From Sulfuriflexus mobilis (lineage in GTDB: Bacteria > Pseudomonadota > Gammaproteobacteria > AKS1), in contig NZ_AP018725.1 in NCBI RefSeq assembly GCF_003967195.1, positions 1,488,001-1,552,000 on the forward strand: a stretch of DNA of 64,000 nucleotides. Direction: 5' to 3'. A program made the position numbers and the translations under genes. Every line of letters begins with the position of its first letter. The first letter of the stretch is position 1. The notes beneath the pieces are model-generated. The model was not told the origin of the DNA. It searched no databases and worked only from the letters and a program-made list of their open reading frames with translations. This document shows, in pieces, positions 10,010-19,894 of this stretch.

Positions 10010-11830
10010 TTAATGACCTTCATAGAGCTGTTCAATATCGGCGGCATGGTACTCAAGGATCCGGTTACGGCGTAATTTGAGTGTGGGTGTCATCATGCCA
10101 TTGTCTATATTCCAGTCCTGCAGGGACAGGAGCACACGCCGAATCTGGGCATAACCCGGAAACTCATGCAGGTCTTTGCCAATACGCTCGAGTAACAGCT
10201 GCTGTAAACGCTCGTCATGCAATGACTCGTCACTCTCGGTATTCGTGACCAGGCGCGAGGCAAAGCGTCGCCACTGGTCTTTATTCAACACGAGTAGTGC
10301 AACCAGATAGGGCCGCCCTTCACCAACGACCACTGCCTGGTCGATTAAATTATCATCGACGAGTGCCGCCTCCATATCCACGGGGGGGACCTTCTCGCCA
10401 TTGGCGAGTACCAGGATCTCTTTAAGTCGGCCGGTAATATAGAGGTGGCCATTGTGTAACTCGACCTTGTCACCGGAGTGCAGCCAGCCCTTGTCATCGA
10501 TGATTTCGAGTGTTGCCTCGGGGTTGTTCCAGTAACCGAGCATGATGCCGGGGCTACGGACCAGTAATTCATGGTTCTCCGCCAGTTTCAGTTCGACGTC
10601 GACCAGCGGGGTGCCAACACTGCCCGGGTCATTGTCATCCAGTTTATTGACACTGAGTACGGGGCTGGTTTCAGTGAGACCATAACCCTGTTCGATTTGC
10701 ACCCCCAGGCCGATAAAAATACGAGCGATCTTCTCGGGCAGTGGCGCACCACCACAGATTGCAAAGCGCAGGCGGCCACCGAGTTTGTTGGTCACCTTGC
10801 TGGCCACCAGTTGATTCAGTAGCGGCCATGCAAGCAGGGCAGGGTGCCAGTTGGCACGGTGTTGTTTAAACTGGAAACGTTGCCAGCCAATATCAACGGT
10901 CAGTTCGAAGAGTTTTTTTGCCAGTGCCGGTTTCTCATCCAGCTGAGTGTTGAGTTTTGCGTAGATACGTTCAAAGATACGTGGCACCGAGATCAGAATT
11001 GTCGGGCGTATGGATATAAGGTCCTCGGCCAGTTCCGAGATGGAACGTGCATAGGCGACGGTTGTTCCTGCCATCATGGGAATATAATAGCCGACCGTGC
11101 GTTCAAAGGTATGTGACAGCGGTAAAAAGGACAGAAACAGGTCCTCGGTGTAGACGCTGATATGCTGCATACCCGCCCAGGCGTTCCAGAGAATATTATG
11201 ATGGCTGAGCATGACCCCCTTGGGGTGGCCTGTGGTGCCCGAGGTATAAACGATGGTGGCGAGGTCATCGGCGGCGTTATCATGTTTATAGTGCATGACG
11301 CTGTCCGGCAACCAGCTGCTGGCCTCGATAAGACCTTGTTTATCATTCGGTGCTGGTGGCTCTGGCATGGGCTCGAGCATGACAACACGGAGCAGGCTTT
11401 CACAGCCGGCGAGTGCCGCATTAAGCACTGTCCATTGTTCGCGGGTCTCGATGAGTAAGAGTTTTACCGCGGCATCATTAATAATAAAGGCCGCATTGTC
11501 TGCCCGGTCGTTAGGGTAAAGGGGCACAACAACCAGACCGAGAGACAGGGCAGCCTGCTCAAACATAACCCATTCACAGCAGTTACGCATCATGATGGCG
11601 ACCCTGTCACCGGGGTTGAGTGATTCAGCGGCCAGTGCAGCGCGCCAATGGAGTATGTGTTCCTCCATGCTCGCCCAACTCATATCGCGCCAGGATTCTG
11701 TGGTTGGGTCGTAATAACGGTAAGCGCACTTCTCCGGGCTGCGACGTACACGTTCACGAAACAGGCCATCCAGTGTCCGGGCCGTATCAACAGCAATGAC
11801 ATCATGGCTTTGTTTATATGAGCGGTTCAT
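10010..11830 (-). CDS. AMP-dependent long-chain fatty acyl-CoA synthetase
   Basis: An adenylate-forming ligase of 606 residues that activates long-chain fatty acids with ATP and CoA. The AMP motif YTSGTTGHPKGVMLSHHN, the GYGLTETSPV motif and the C-terminal GRLKEILVLANGEKVPP motif are present. It resembles the FadD15/eukaryotic ACSL-like group more than E. coli FadD. The ATG at 11830 overlaps the upstream fadJ-like stop as ATGA; an alternative ATG at 11845 adds five residues. It is the last gene of the beta-oxidation operon. Confidence 0.9.
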   Translation of the reverse strand: MNRSYKQSHDVIAVDTARTLDGLFRERVRRSPEKCAYRYYDPTTESWRDMSWASMEEHILHWRAALAAESLNPGDRVAIMMRNCCEWVMFEQAALSLGLVVVPLYPNDRADNAAFIINDAAVKLLLIETREQWTVLNAALAGCESLLRVVMLEPMPEPPAPNDKQGLIEASSWLPDSVMHYKHDNAADDLATIVYTSGTTGHPKGVMLSHHNILWNAWAGMQHISVYTEDLFLSFLPLSHTFERTVGYYIPMMAGTTVAYARSISELAEDLISIRPTILISVPRIFERIYAKLNTQLDEKPALAKKLFELTVDIGWQRFQFKQHRANWHPALLAWPLLNQLVASKVTNKLGGRLRFAICGGAPLPEKIARIFIGLGVQIEQGYGLTETSPVLSVNKLDDNDPGSVGTPLVDVELKLAENHELLVRSPGIMLGYWNNPEATLEIIDDKGWLHSGDKVELHNGHLYITGRLKEILVLANGEKVPPVDMEAALVDDNLIDQAVVVGEGRPYLVALLVLNKDQWRRFASRLVTNTESDESLHDERLQQLLLERIGKDLHEFPGYAQIRRVLLSLQDWNIDNGMMTPTLKLRRNRILEYHAADIEQLYEGH

Positions 11831-13866
11831 GCCGGTGTCAGCCATTGCGCCCAGTCGTCATCAATATGGAAACGTTCACCATGTCGTTCCTCCAGTTTAC
11901 GCCATGTCTCGAGCAGGACCTGTTCATGCATGGATGCCATGTAATGCGTGGGGCCACCACGGTGTGGGGCAAAACCGGTGCCGAAGACCACGCCGGCATC
12001 GAGCAGTTCGGCATCGGTGACGATACCGTCCCGCAGGCAGTGCACGGCCTCATTGAGCAGGCTGCACATGAGGCGATCCGTCAGGTCGTCGGGGCGGGGA
12101 GAGTCCTTCGTCACGGGTTCATGGATGGCCTGGCCCTTGTGATAGCGATAAAACCCCTGACCCGACTTTTTACCGTGATGGCCACGCTCAACCTCGCTCT
12201 GTAATAGTGCAGGCACGGCAAAGCCGAGTTCTCTGGATAACTCCCCGGCTACCGACAGGCAGATATCAAGCCCGACCTGATCGGCCAGCTGAATGGGACC
12301 AACGGGCATACCAAAGTCGGTCGCGGCACGATCGATCACGCTGGCGGCAACACCTTCGTCGAGCAAGGTTACGGCCTCGAGTAAGTAGGGCATGAGGATG
12401 CGGTTGACAAGAAAGCCCGGTGCACTCTTCACAGGCAGGGGAAGTTTGTCGAGTAATACGGCAAAACGGCAGGCCCTGTCGACGACCTCGCTGTCCGTAT
12501 CCGCTGCATGCACAATCTCTATGAGTGGCATCTGCGCCACCGGATTAAAAAAGTGCAGGCCGACGAGACGCTCCGGTTGGGCCAATACCTGGCTAATGTC
12601 TTCGAGGGGAAGACTCGAGGTATTCGTTGCCAGCAGACAGTCTTGACTGGCATGTTCTTCAAGTTGCTTGAACAAGGTCTGTTTGGCCTGGAGGTCCTCG
12701 ATGATTGCCTCGATAATGATGTCGGCATGGGCGATACCGGCACCACTGACATCGGGGATCAGTCTGTCCATGGCCGCACGGATGTCACGGGGTTGTTTGA
12801 GTTTTTTCCTGAACAGGCTATGCGCACGTCCTACTGCCGAGGCAAGTGCCTGCGTACGTGTATCCTGCAGACTGACCCGCATCCCACGAAGGGCACACCA
12901 GGCCGCAATATCTCCACCCATGACCCCGGCACCGACGATGTGAATGTGTCGCGTGACCCTGTCATCGGCTTTGCTCCGGGCGAATTTTTTTAATCGTTCC
13001 CGTAACAGGAACAGGCGCACGAGGTTTTGTGCGGTATCGCCGATGACCAGTTCGGCATCTGAACGTGCCTCGGCCTGGAGCATGGACTTTTCGTTATTGC
13101 CATGGCGTCGCCACAGGTCAACCAGGGCATAGGGGGCCGGGTAATGTTCGCGTCTGACCTTTTTGGCCAGTGCATGATCAAAATACCGGCTGAGGGCATA
13201 ACGACAGGGCGTCGGCCTGAGCAAGGCATCCCACCATGGTGGGTGATGATGTGGGGGACGTGTGCGCAGATAACGTCGTGCCGCCGTGTGCAGGTGTCGT
13301 TCGGCAACCCGTTCATCGGCGATACCCATCTTTACGGCCGTATAGGCGGAGACCAACCGTCCGCTCAGCATCAGCGGCATGGCGGCAAGCACTCCGATGC
13401 GTTTAATCAGGCGTACCGTGCCGCCAAAGCCGGGGTGTATCCCCAGTTTTACCTCCGGCAGACCCAGGCGGGTGGCAGGCTGGTCGGATACAAGGCGGTA
13501 GTCACAGGCGAGAGCGAGTTCCAGACCACCACCCAGGCAGTGACCGTGGATAAGGGCAAGGGTTGGGCAACGGAGTTTTTCCAATTTGGCAAATAACTTG
13601 TGTGTGCGTTGAATGAAGTGCCTTGCCTTCTCTTGATCCCGCAGACCTGAAAAATATTTCACGTCTGCCCCGGCGATAAATCCCGCGGCCTTGCCCGAAG
13701 TGATGATCAGGCCCGTGGGTTTGTCTTTAGCGATTGTGTCGAGACACTTGTCCAGTTCGTTGAAGGAATCCTCGTTGAGGACATTGACTGAAGCGCCTGT
13801 CGTATCGGCATGTAGCCAGCTAATACCCTCGTCGTCAGTTGTCAGGTGCCAGTGATGGTTTTTCAT
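11827..13866 (-). CDS. fadJ: FadJ-like multifunctional enoyl-CoA hydratase/3-hydroxyacyl-CoA dehydrogenase
   Basis: A bifunctional beta-oxidation alpha subunit of 679 residues. The N-terminal crotonase domain (about 1-190) has the oxyanion segments FIAGADVKYF and HGHCLGGGLELALACDYR. The dehydrogenase part has an NAD-binding VGAGVMGGDIAAW motif and TNTSSLPLEDIS, LHFFNPVAQMPLIEI and KSAPGFLVNRIL. Its length and sequence are nearer FadJ than FadB. I chose the ATG at 13866, which overlaps the thiolase stop (ATGA); the longer open frame starts inside the thiolase gene. Confidence 0.88.
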   Translation of the reverse strand: MKNHHWHLTTDDEGISWLHADTTGASVNVLNEDSFNELDKCLDTIAKDKPTGLIITSGKAAGFIAGADVKYFSGLRDQEKARHFIQRTHKLFAKLEKLRCPTLALIHGHCLGGGLELALACDYRLVSDQPATRLGLPEVKLGIHPGFGGTVRLIKRIGVLAAMPLMLSGRLVSAYTAVKMGIADERVAERHLHTAARRYLRTRPPHHHPPWWDALLRPTPCRYALSRYFDHALAKKVRREHYPAPYALVDLWRRHGNNEKSMLQAEARSDAELVIGDTAQNLVRLFLLRERLKKFARSKADDRVTRHIHIVGAGVMGGDIAAWCALRGMRVSLQDTRTQALASAVGRAHSLFRKKLKQPRDIRAAMDRLIPDVSGAGIAHADIIIEAIIEDLQAKQTLFKQLEEHASQDCLLATNTSSLPLEDISQVLAQPERLVGLHFFNPVAQMPLIEIVHAADTDSEVVDRACRFAVLLDKLPLPVKSAPGFLVNRILMPYLLEAVTLLDEGVAASVIDRAATDFGMPVGPIQLADQVGLDICLSVAGELSRELGFAVPALLQSEVERGHHGKKSGQGFYRYHKGQAIHEPVTKDSPRPDDLTDRLMCSLLNEAVHCLRDGIVTDAELLDAGVVFGTGFAPHRGGPTHYMASMHEQVLLETWRKLEERHGERFHIDDDWAQWLTPA

Positions 13867-15176
13867 GCGGCCTCCCCTGGAACGCGTTCGATCAGCATGG
13901 CACCGCCTTGTCCACCACCAATACACAGGCTGGCCATGCCACGCTGCGCACCGGTACGTTTAAGGGTCTTGGCCAGGTGCAGGACGATGCGTGCGCCGCT
14001 CGCACCAACCGGATGGCCGAGACTGATACCACCGCCATCGATGTTAAGTTTTTGCGTATCGATTTCACCCATGGCCGTGCGCGAGTGCAGGTGCTCACGG
14101 CAATACTTTGCATCACGCCAGGCCGCGAGACAGGCCAGCACCTGGGCGGCAAAGGCCTCGTTGATCTCCCAGTAATCGATCTCGTCCAGACTTAACTTGT
14201 GGCGTTTCAGCAGCGGGGTCATGGCATGTACCGGCCCCAGTCCCATTTGTGCCGGGTCCAGTCCCGCCCACTCGCTATCGATAATGCGTGCCAGCACGGG
14301 TAAGGCATGTTTCTCAATGGCCTTTTCCGAGGCCAGTAGCAGCATGGCGGCTCCATCGGTGATCTGTGCGCTATTGCCTGGGGTCACCTTGCCATCGAGC
14401 CGATCAAAGGCGGGCCTGAGCCGGGCCAGTTGCGACATATCGCCCTCCCTGCGCAGGCCCTCATCCGTCTCGAACAGACGACCGTCATCGGCAAACAACG
14501 AGACGATCTCATCCAGGTATTGTTCATCCTCGGCGTGCGCCAGGCGTTCATGACTACGCAGTGCATAGGCATCCATTTCCTCGCGGCTGATGGCAAAACG
14601 ATGCGCGAGGACCTCGGCGGTTTGCCCCATTGATAATCCAACCACGGGGTCGGTCAGGCCACGCAACAGGCCAATAATCGGACTGAACATCGCCGGCCGC
14701 AATCGGCCTACGGCCTGCAGTCGGGCACCGACCGACCTGGCACGCAGCCACATCGACAGCCACTCGACCATCCTGTGGTTAAACAGGACCGGCGCATGAC
14801 TCATGGCCTCGGTACCCCCGACCAGCACCAGCTCGGCACGGCCCGAGGCGATATCGTGGGCTGCACTGTCTATGGCCTGCAGGCCGGAGGCGCAGTTACG
14901 CTGCACCGTCCAGGCCGGCGTTTGCTCACCGAGACCACAGCGCAGGGCGACGACACGGGCGATATTGGCCTCGTCGGCACCGGGCATGACACAGCCGAGG
15001 ATGACTTCATCAATGAGGCCGTCATTTGCTAACTGCCTTAATAACAGCGGACGTGCCGCCGCCACGGCCAGGTCCGAGGCGCTGAAGGGCCCGGGTTTAC
15101 CCTGTGCCTTCAGAAAGGGGCTGCGACTGCCGTCAACGAGGTAGACCGGTCTTGCGAAGCTTGTGCGTTTTTTCAT
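13863..15176 (-). CDS. Acetyl-CoA C-acyltransferase (thiolase, FadI/FadA-like)
   Basis: A thiolase of 437 residues that releases acetyl-CoA from 3-oxoacyl-CoA. The nucleophilic cysteine is in VQRNCASGLQAID, and the C-terminal catalytic elements are NEAFAAQ, GGGISLGHPVGASGAR and CIGGGQGGAM. The length fits FadI better than FadA. The ATG at 15176 has an AAGGAG site at 15185-15190, inside the 3' end of the upstream fadE-like gene, which it overlaps by 44 bases. The downstream fadJ-like partner starts at its stop codon. Confidence 0.9.
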   Translation of the reverse strand: MKKRTSFARPVYLVDGSRSPFLKAQGKPGPFSASDLAVAAARPLLLRQLANDGLIDEVILGCVMPGADEANIARVVALRCGLGEQTPAWTVQRNCASGLQAIDSAAHDIASGRAELVLVGGTEAMSHAPVLFNHRMVEWLSMWLRARSVGARLQAVGRLRPAMFSPIIGLLRGLTDPVVGLSMGQTAEVLAHRFAISREEMDAYALRSHERLAHAEDEQYLDEIVSLFADDGRLFETDEGLRREGDMSQLARLRPAFDRLDGKVTPGNSAQITDGAAMLLLASEKAIEKHALPVLARIIDSEWAGLDPAQMGLGPVHAMTPLLKRHKLSLDEIDYWEINEAFAAQVLACLAAWRDAKYCREHLHSRTAMGEIDTQKLNIDGGGISLGHPVGASGARIVLHLAKTLKRTGAQRGMASLCIGGGQGGAMLIERVPGEAA

Positions 15177-17601
15177 TATTATTTCTCCTTGCCAGCACAT
15201 CATTATCAAAGTCATCAACGGCGATCACCCGCAGGCGGGCCTCTTCTGCCTCATCTAAAATCTGTCGTTCCGTATCCGAGAGCAGGCCGCGGTGACTGGC
15301 CTCGGTGATCAGCACTGCCATGGCCGATGCCGGCAGGAGGCCTTTTTTCACGTGATCGCGAAGTCCTTGTTCGATTTTTTCGGCATTAACCATCTTTTGT
15401 AATGCATCCTCGACCGCACCGAGGGTCTCATCAATGCGGGTCGGTATGTATATACCAGCCGTCAACTGGTCGCGGGACGCACCGGGTTCGAAGATGAGGT
15501 TCGAGACGACACCTGTATCATGATCATTCGGCAGACCTTGACGCGCACCGAAGGGAAAACACAGGCGGCGCACGATACTGGAGAGCAACCTGTTGGGAAG
15601 ATTATTCAGCACGGCCAGAAGGGACTGCTCACAGGTATATAACTGTTCATCAAGCAGCCAGTCGACAAGTGGTCGCTGATGTGGCGGGTGACCATCATCA
15701 TGAAACTGTTTCAGGGTTGCCGACACCAGGTAAAGACTGCCAAGCGCATCGGCAAGGCGGCCGCTCATGGCCTCCTTACGCTTGAGGGCGGGGCCGAGTG
15801 ACAACACGGCAAGGTCAGACACGAGTGCGAAGGCCGCACTCATGCGGTCGACACGGTGCAGATAAGCCTGTAATGGCTTTGGCCGCGTTGAGGGCAGGGC
15901 ATGGGCAAGACCGAACGCCAGTAAAGGGGCGCGGACAAGTTTACTTAAGGTATGGCCAATAACGGCAAACAGTGCCTGATCGAATTGCGCCAGTTTGGCC
16001 GTGGTGGCCGCGCTGATAAGTCGGTACAACCACGGGTGACAACGCAGGGCACCCTGTCCGTATATGATCAAGGAACGGGTCAGGATGTTTGCACCCTCAA
16101 CCGTAATGCTAATGGGTATGGCCTGATAAGCACGGCCAAGCAGGTTGTGTGGGCCGAGACAGATACCATTGCCACCATGGATATCCATTGCATCATTAAT
16201 AATACGACGCATGTATTCTGTATGCTGGTACTTGACGATGGCAGAGATCACGGAGGGTTGTTCGCCAAGGTCAACCGCCGTGGCAGTCAGCCGCCTTGCG
16301 GCATCGAGCATATAGGTGTGGGCGGCAATCCGCGCCAGTGGTGCCTGGATGCCTTCAAAACGACCAATAGGCACCTTGAACTGCCGACGTATATGGCTAT
16401 AGGCTCCGCTCAGACGCGAGGCGAGCTTTGCCGCCCCGGTAGCGAGTGCCGGCAAAGAGATTGAACGACCGGCGGCCAGGCAATCCATGAGCATATGCCA
16501 GCCCTGGCCGACATAGTCACGTTCGCCGATGACCTGCTCGAGCGGGATAAAGACATCCTGCCCACGGTTCGGTCCGTTCTGGAAGGCGATGTCGAGTGGC
16601 CAATGCCGTTGACCGATCTCCACACCCGCTGTATCGGTGTTAATCAGTGCCAGGGTAATGCCCAGGTCCTCTTCTTCGCCGAGCAGATGCTCCGGGTCAT
16701 AAAGGCGAAAGGCCAGGCCGAGCAGGGTGGCAACAGGCCCCAGGGTGATATAACGTTTTTCCCAGTTGAGGCGGATGCCAAGCACATCCTTGCCATGCTG
16801 TTTGCCATAACAGACTTCGCCACTGGAGGTCAGGCTGGCGGCATCACTGCCTGCCGTCGGCTCAGTGAGGGCAAAGCACGGGATCTCCTTGCCGCCAGCG
16901 AGGCGGGGCAGGTAATGTTGACGTTGTCTCTCCGTGCCGTAGCGCAACAGCAATTCTGCCGGGCCAAGTGAGTTGGGTACCATGACGGTTACCGCAGCGG
17001 TGACACTACGGCTGGCGATCTTCATGACGATGTTGGAATGGGCCAGGGCTGAAAATTCCTTGCCACCGTAGAGTTTTGGAATAATGAGTCCAAAGAAGCC
17101 CTCGTCTCGGATATAGCGCCACACCTCCGGCGGCAAGTCGCCATCTTCGTGGGTAATAGTCCAGTCATCGAGCATCTCGCAGAGTGTTTCAACCGGGCCA
17201 TTGATAAAGGCCTGTTCTTCCTCGCTCAGAGAGGTTATCGCTGTTTCCAGCAAGCTGTTCCAGTTGGGCATGCCATTAAACAACTCCGCATCCCACCAGA
17301 CCGTACCCGCTTCCAGGGCGTCACGTTCTGTTTGTGAAATAGCCGGGGTGATCCTGGCCATGGCCGTCATGGCATAACGGCTAATGAGCTGTCGCCTTAT
17401 TGGTGGGAAGAGGAGCACGGTAATGACGAGCAGACTGATGAACACCATAACGGCGGCGGGCGTAATACGCATATCGGTACTGTAAAAATAGATGCCCGCT
17501 ACCAGCAAGACAGCCGCTATACCTAACCAGGATAATTGACGCCGGTACAGGCTTACCATGACAATGGCGGCAAGCACCAGCCAGTACAGCAGGGCACTCA
17601 T
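15133..17601 (-). CDS. fadE: FadE-like membrane-anchored acyl-CoA dehydrogenase
   Basis: A long acyl-CoA dehydrogenase of 822 residues (E. coli FadE is about 814) carrying out the first, FAD-dependent beta-oxidation step. Two hydrophobic segments at the N-terminus (about residues 3-35 and 40-70) are followed by the dehydrogenase fold with FALTEPTAGSDAAS and the DIHGGNGIC motif, then the FadE-specific C-terminal domain. The ATG at 17601 overlaps the stop of the upstream YiiX-like gene (ATGA). The frame is open to 17754, but that part lies inside the neighbour. Confidence 0.92.
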   Translation of the reverse strand: MSALLYWLVLAAIVMVSLYRRQLSWLGIAAVLLVAGIYFYSTDMRITPAAVMVFISLLVITVLLFPPIRRQLISRYAMTAMARITPAISQTERDALEAGTVWWDAELFNGMPNWNSLLETAITSLSEEEQAFINGPVETLCEMLDDWTITHEDGDLPPEVWRYIRDEGFFGLIIPKLYGGKEFSALAHSNIVMKIASRSVTAAVTVMVPNSLGPAELLLRYGTERQRQHYLPRLAGGKEIPCFALTEPTAGSDAASLTSSGEVCYGKQHGKDVLGIRLNWEKRYITLGPVATLLGLAFRLYDPEHLLGEEEDLGITLALINTDTAGVEIGQRHWPLDIAFQNGPNRGQDVFIPLEQVIGERDYVGQGWHMLMDCLAAGRSISLPALATGAAKLASRLSGAYSHIRRQFKVPIGRFEGIQAPLARIAAHTYMLDAARRLTATAVDLGEQPSVISAIVKYQHTEYMRRIINDAMDIHGGNGICLGPHNLLGRAYQAIPISITVEGANILTRSLIIYGQGALRCHPWLYRLISAATTAKLAQFDQALFAVIGHTLSKLVRAPLLAFGLAHALPSTRPKPLQAYLHRVDRMSAAFALVSDLAVLSLGPALKRKEAMSGRLADALGSLYLVSATLKQFHDDGHPPHQRPLVDWLLDEQLYTCEQSLLAVLNNLPNRLLSSIVRRLCFPFGARQGLPNDHDTGVVSNLIFEPGASRDQLTAGIYIPTRIDETLGAVEDALQKMVNAEKIEQGLRDHVKKGLLPASAMAVLITEASHRGLLSDTERQILDEAEEARLRVIAVDDFDNDVLARRNNNEKTHKLRKTGLPR

Positions 17602-18554
17602 GGCAGGCTCTCCCCAGTCTGCTGGCGAAGCGCCCTGATACGATGTTTCATCAGACGAAGAGAATGACGTGTCTTTGCCGCGATATCGGCTAAAGACGCC
17701 GGTGTATGTTGTTTGTTTATCTCTGCAGGTATATAGCCATTGGGTATAAAACAATCCCCGGGGGCATTACAGACAACACCGTCATCATGCCAGGGCAGTT
17801 GTTCATAGATAGTGCCACTTTCCAGATTGATGTACGGGTATTTGATAATGTCAAAATACGGCGAGTAATCAAAATCGCGCGGGGTGAAGCGTCTTGGATT
17901 ACGCTGATAAATTTTTGTTTTGCCCCCTTCCTCGTGGGCAATAACCGGCAAGATGGGAAAATACACCGACATAAAGGCCTGCGCCAACATCGTCGAGCAG
18001 ACGGTATGCGTGGGCATACCGGCATTGTGGTCAAACAATGACGAACGCCAGCGACGCGGCAAGATGCCATAAGGGAACAGAAAACGGGCCAGGTCGAGTA
18101 ACTGCCGCACATCATAGCCTGCGCCGAGACTATCAATGGCATAGTTACTGACTTGCTGTGCGTGCTTGGGGGTGAGCCCGCGGGGCCGGCAGATACGCGC
18201 ATGGTCTTCACGATATTGCCGCAAGGTACTGACAATCGTGCCCTTGCCCAGTATCGCTTCAATGATAAGTTGTTCATCAGGGCGGGCATCACAATGCTGG
18301 AGGATGGCCTCGCGCCGTGCCGGGTCCGCGATGTTATGCAGACGGCCGACATACAGGGCAGCGTGTGACCAGGGGCTTTGCGTAATGATCTTGATGACCT
18401 CGCTGACGCGACTGCGGCCTTCAATCAGGATGACATCGCCGGGTCGAATTTCGTAACTGAGGCGATCAAAATCACACAGCGGACTGCCGCTGGCAGGGGA
18501 GTCTTGAACCAGCCAGTCAGATATCTGTTTGCCCATCCAGCTTCGCAGACCCAT
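17598..18554 (-). CDS. Permuted papain-like YiiX/NlpC-P60-type protein
   Basis: A 318-residue protein with a circularly permuted papain fold. The RPGDVILIEG strand and the SPWSHAALYVG motif supply the histidine, and the later HTVCSTMLAQAF supplies the cysteine, the order seen in YiiX/YaeF and LRAT-like enzymes. No signal peptide is seen. An AAGGAGG site precedes the ATG at 18554. It is the first gene of the beta-oxidation operon, overlapping fadE by four bases. That context suggests action on lipid or acyl substrates rather than cell wall, but this is inference. Confidence 0.8.
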   Translation of the reverse strand: MGLRSWMGKQISDWLVQDSPASGSPLCDFDRLSYEIRPGDVILIEGRSRVSEVIKIITQSPWSHAALYVGRLHNIADPARREAILQHCDARPDEQLIIEAILGKGTIVSTLRQYREDHARICRPRGLTPKHAQQVSNYAIDSLGAGYDVRQLLDLARFLFPYGILPRRWRSSLFDHNAGMPTHTVCSTMLAQAFMSVYFPILPVIAHEEGGKTKIYQRNPRRFTPRDFDYSPYFDIIKYPYINLESGTIYEQLPWHDDGVVCNAPGDCFIPNGYIPAEINKQHTPASLADIAAKTRHSLRLMKHRIRALRQQTGESLP

Positions 18555-18581
18555 TGCAGGCCTCCTTGTATCCCAAATCAA

Positions 18582-18759
18582 TCCATGCCGGCCGGAACCG
18601 TATTATGGCTGATGCGCGGGGACTACAGCGGTGGTTTCAGGGTGTCCGCTCCGTGCGTGTCAGTCTGGTAACAGCCTGCTCCTATAATCTTTAGCGTCCA
18701 TTGCTGCAAAGATTTAAATACCTGTATAGAAGTATAGACACTATGTGCCCGAGTGTGTT
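18582..18759 (-). promoter_or_regulatory. Likely promoter region of the beta-oxidation operon
   Basis: This 178-base gap precedes the YiiX-like gene. Read on the minus strand it contains TTGCAG (18704-18709) and, 17 bases on, TATAGG (18681-18686), a weak sigma-70-type pair. No clear FadR-like palindrome or terminator was recognised. Confidence 0.3.
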
Positions 18760-19887
18760 TCATCCCATACAAGTCTTAAGTGTTTGCAGGGCGCGGTCGA
18801 GTTGTTGTGTCTGGGTGTAGAAATGTGGCGAAAAACGTATCCCGCCACCTCGCAGGGCACAAATCACACCGCTTTCCATTAATTGGCCATGCAGGGCGCT
18901 GATATCGGTTACTGGCGGGCAAAAGGTAACAATGCCGGCATGTTGCCCGGGGGCCTCCGGGGTGATGATCTGCATACCCGGGATCTGCTGCAGTTGCCTG
19001 AGCAGATAATCCGTATTGGCAAGGATACGCGCCGACACGTCTTCCATACCGGTTTCAAGCAGCAGCGATAAACTAGCGTGCAGGGCGTGGATACCGAGCA
19101 TATTCGGGCTACCACATTCAAAACGGCGGGCAGACCTGGCCTCTTTCCAGTCCGGGTTATCAAAGGCAAACATCTCCTCGACCATATGCCAGCCAAATTC
19201 ATGGTTCTTCAGTACGTTACGCGCAGTTTCTCGACTATAAAACACCGCCAGACCCTCGGGGGCCAGTAACCATTTGTGGCCATCGGCCATGACAAAATCG
19301 GCGTGGATCGCCTCAACATCCATGGCCAGGGCACCAAGGCTCTGGATGGCATCAACACAAAACAAGGTATGTGGCCGCGCCCGGCAGGCCCTGCCCAGGC
19401 GTTCCAGATCCATACGCAGACCGGTTGCGTATTGCACAGAACTTGTCGCCAACAGCCGTGTATTGTCATCCATGGCCTCAATAAGGGCCTCTTCCGGTGT
19501 GCTCGCACGGCGAATGTCTATCTTTCTGATTTCAACGCCGTAACGCGCCAGGGACTCCCAGACGATGCGATTCGAAGGGAATTCAATATCCGGAAACACC
19601 ACATTGTCACCGGGTTGCCAGTCCAGACCGTGGGCGACCATCGACAGTGCCTCGGAGGTATTTTTGACCAGGGCAATGTCATCGACGGATGCGGCATTCA
19701 GCAGGCTGACGAGCTGGCCGCGTAAGGCCAACTCAGTTTCCATCCAGCGTGGATAGTAGCGGGCACCATGGTGCAGATTTTCATCTGTGAACTGGTTGAT
19801 GGCATCGGCGGTACGTTGAGGCCAGGGGGCCACTGCGGCATGGTTCAAATAGACAAGGTCATTATCGAGGGGGAATTCGTTTAGCAT
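18760..19887 (-). CDS. Class V PLP-dependent aminotransferase (cysteine desulfurase-like)
   Basis: A 375-residue PLP enzyme. The N-terminus DLVYLNHAAVAPWPQRT is typical of class V enzymes. The PLP aspartate/histidine region is in VDAIQSLGALAMDV and the Schiff-base lysine is in MADGHKWLLAPEG. It resembles the IscS/SufS/isopenicillin-epimerase-like branch, but no SUF or ISC genes are near, so the substrate is unknown. It lies 7 bases after the acetyltransferase gene on the same strand and is probably co-transcribed with it. Confidence 0.82.
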   Translation of the reverse strand: MLNEFPLDNDLVYLNHAAVAPWPQRTADAINQFTDENLHHGARYYPRWMETELALRGQLVSLLNAASVDDIALVKNTSEALSMVAHGLDWQPGDNVVFPDIEFPSNRIVWESLARYGVEIRKIDIRRASTPEEALIEAMDDNTRLLATSSVQYATGLRMDLERLGRACRARPHTLFCVDAIQSLGALAMDVEAIHADFVMADGHKWLLAPEGLAVFYSRETARNVLKNHEFGWHMVEEMFAFDNPDWKEARSARRFECGSPNMLGIHALHASLSLLLETGMEDVSARILANTDYLLRQLQQIPGMQIITPEAPGQHAGIVTFCPPVTDISALHGQLMESGVICALRGGGIRFSPHFYTQTQQLDRALQTLKTCMG

Positions 19888-19894
19888 ATTGTTA

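Noticed and set aside
13102-13596. 164-residue plus-strand open frame.
   Set aside because: It is antisense to the fadJ-like gene; codon pattern follows the reverse gene.
15952-16464. 170-residue plus-strand open frame.
   Set aside because: It is antisense to the well-supported fadE-like gene and shows no family features.
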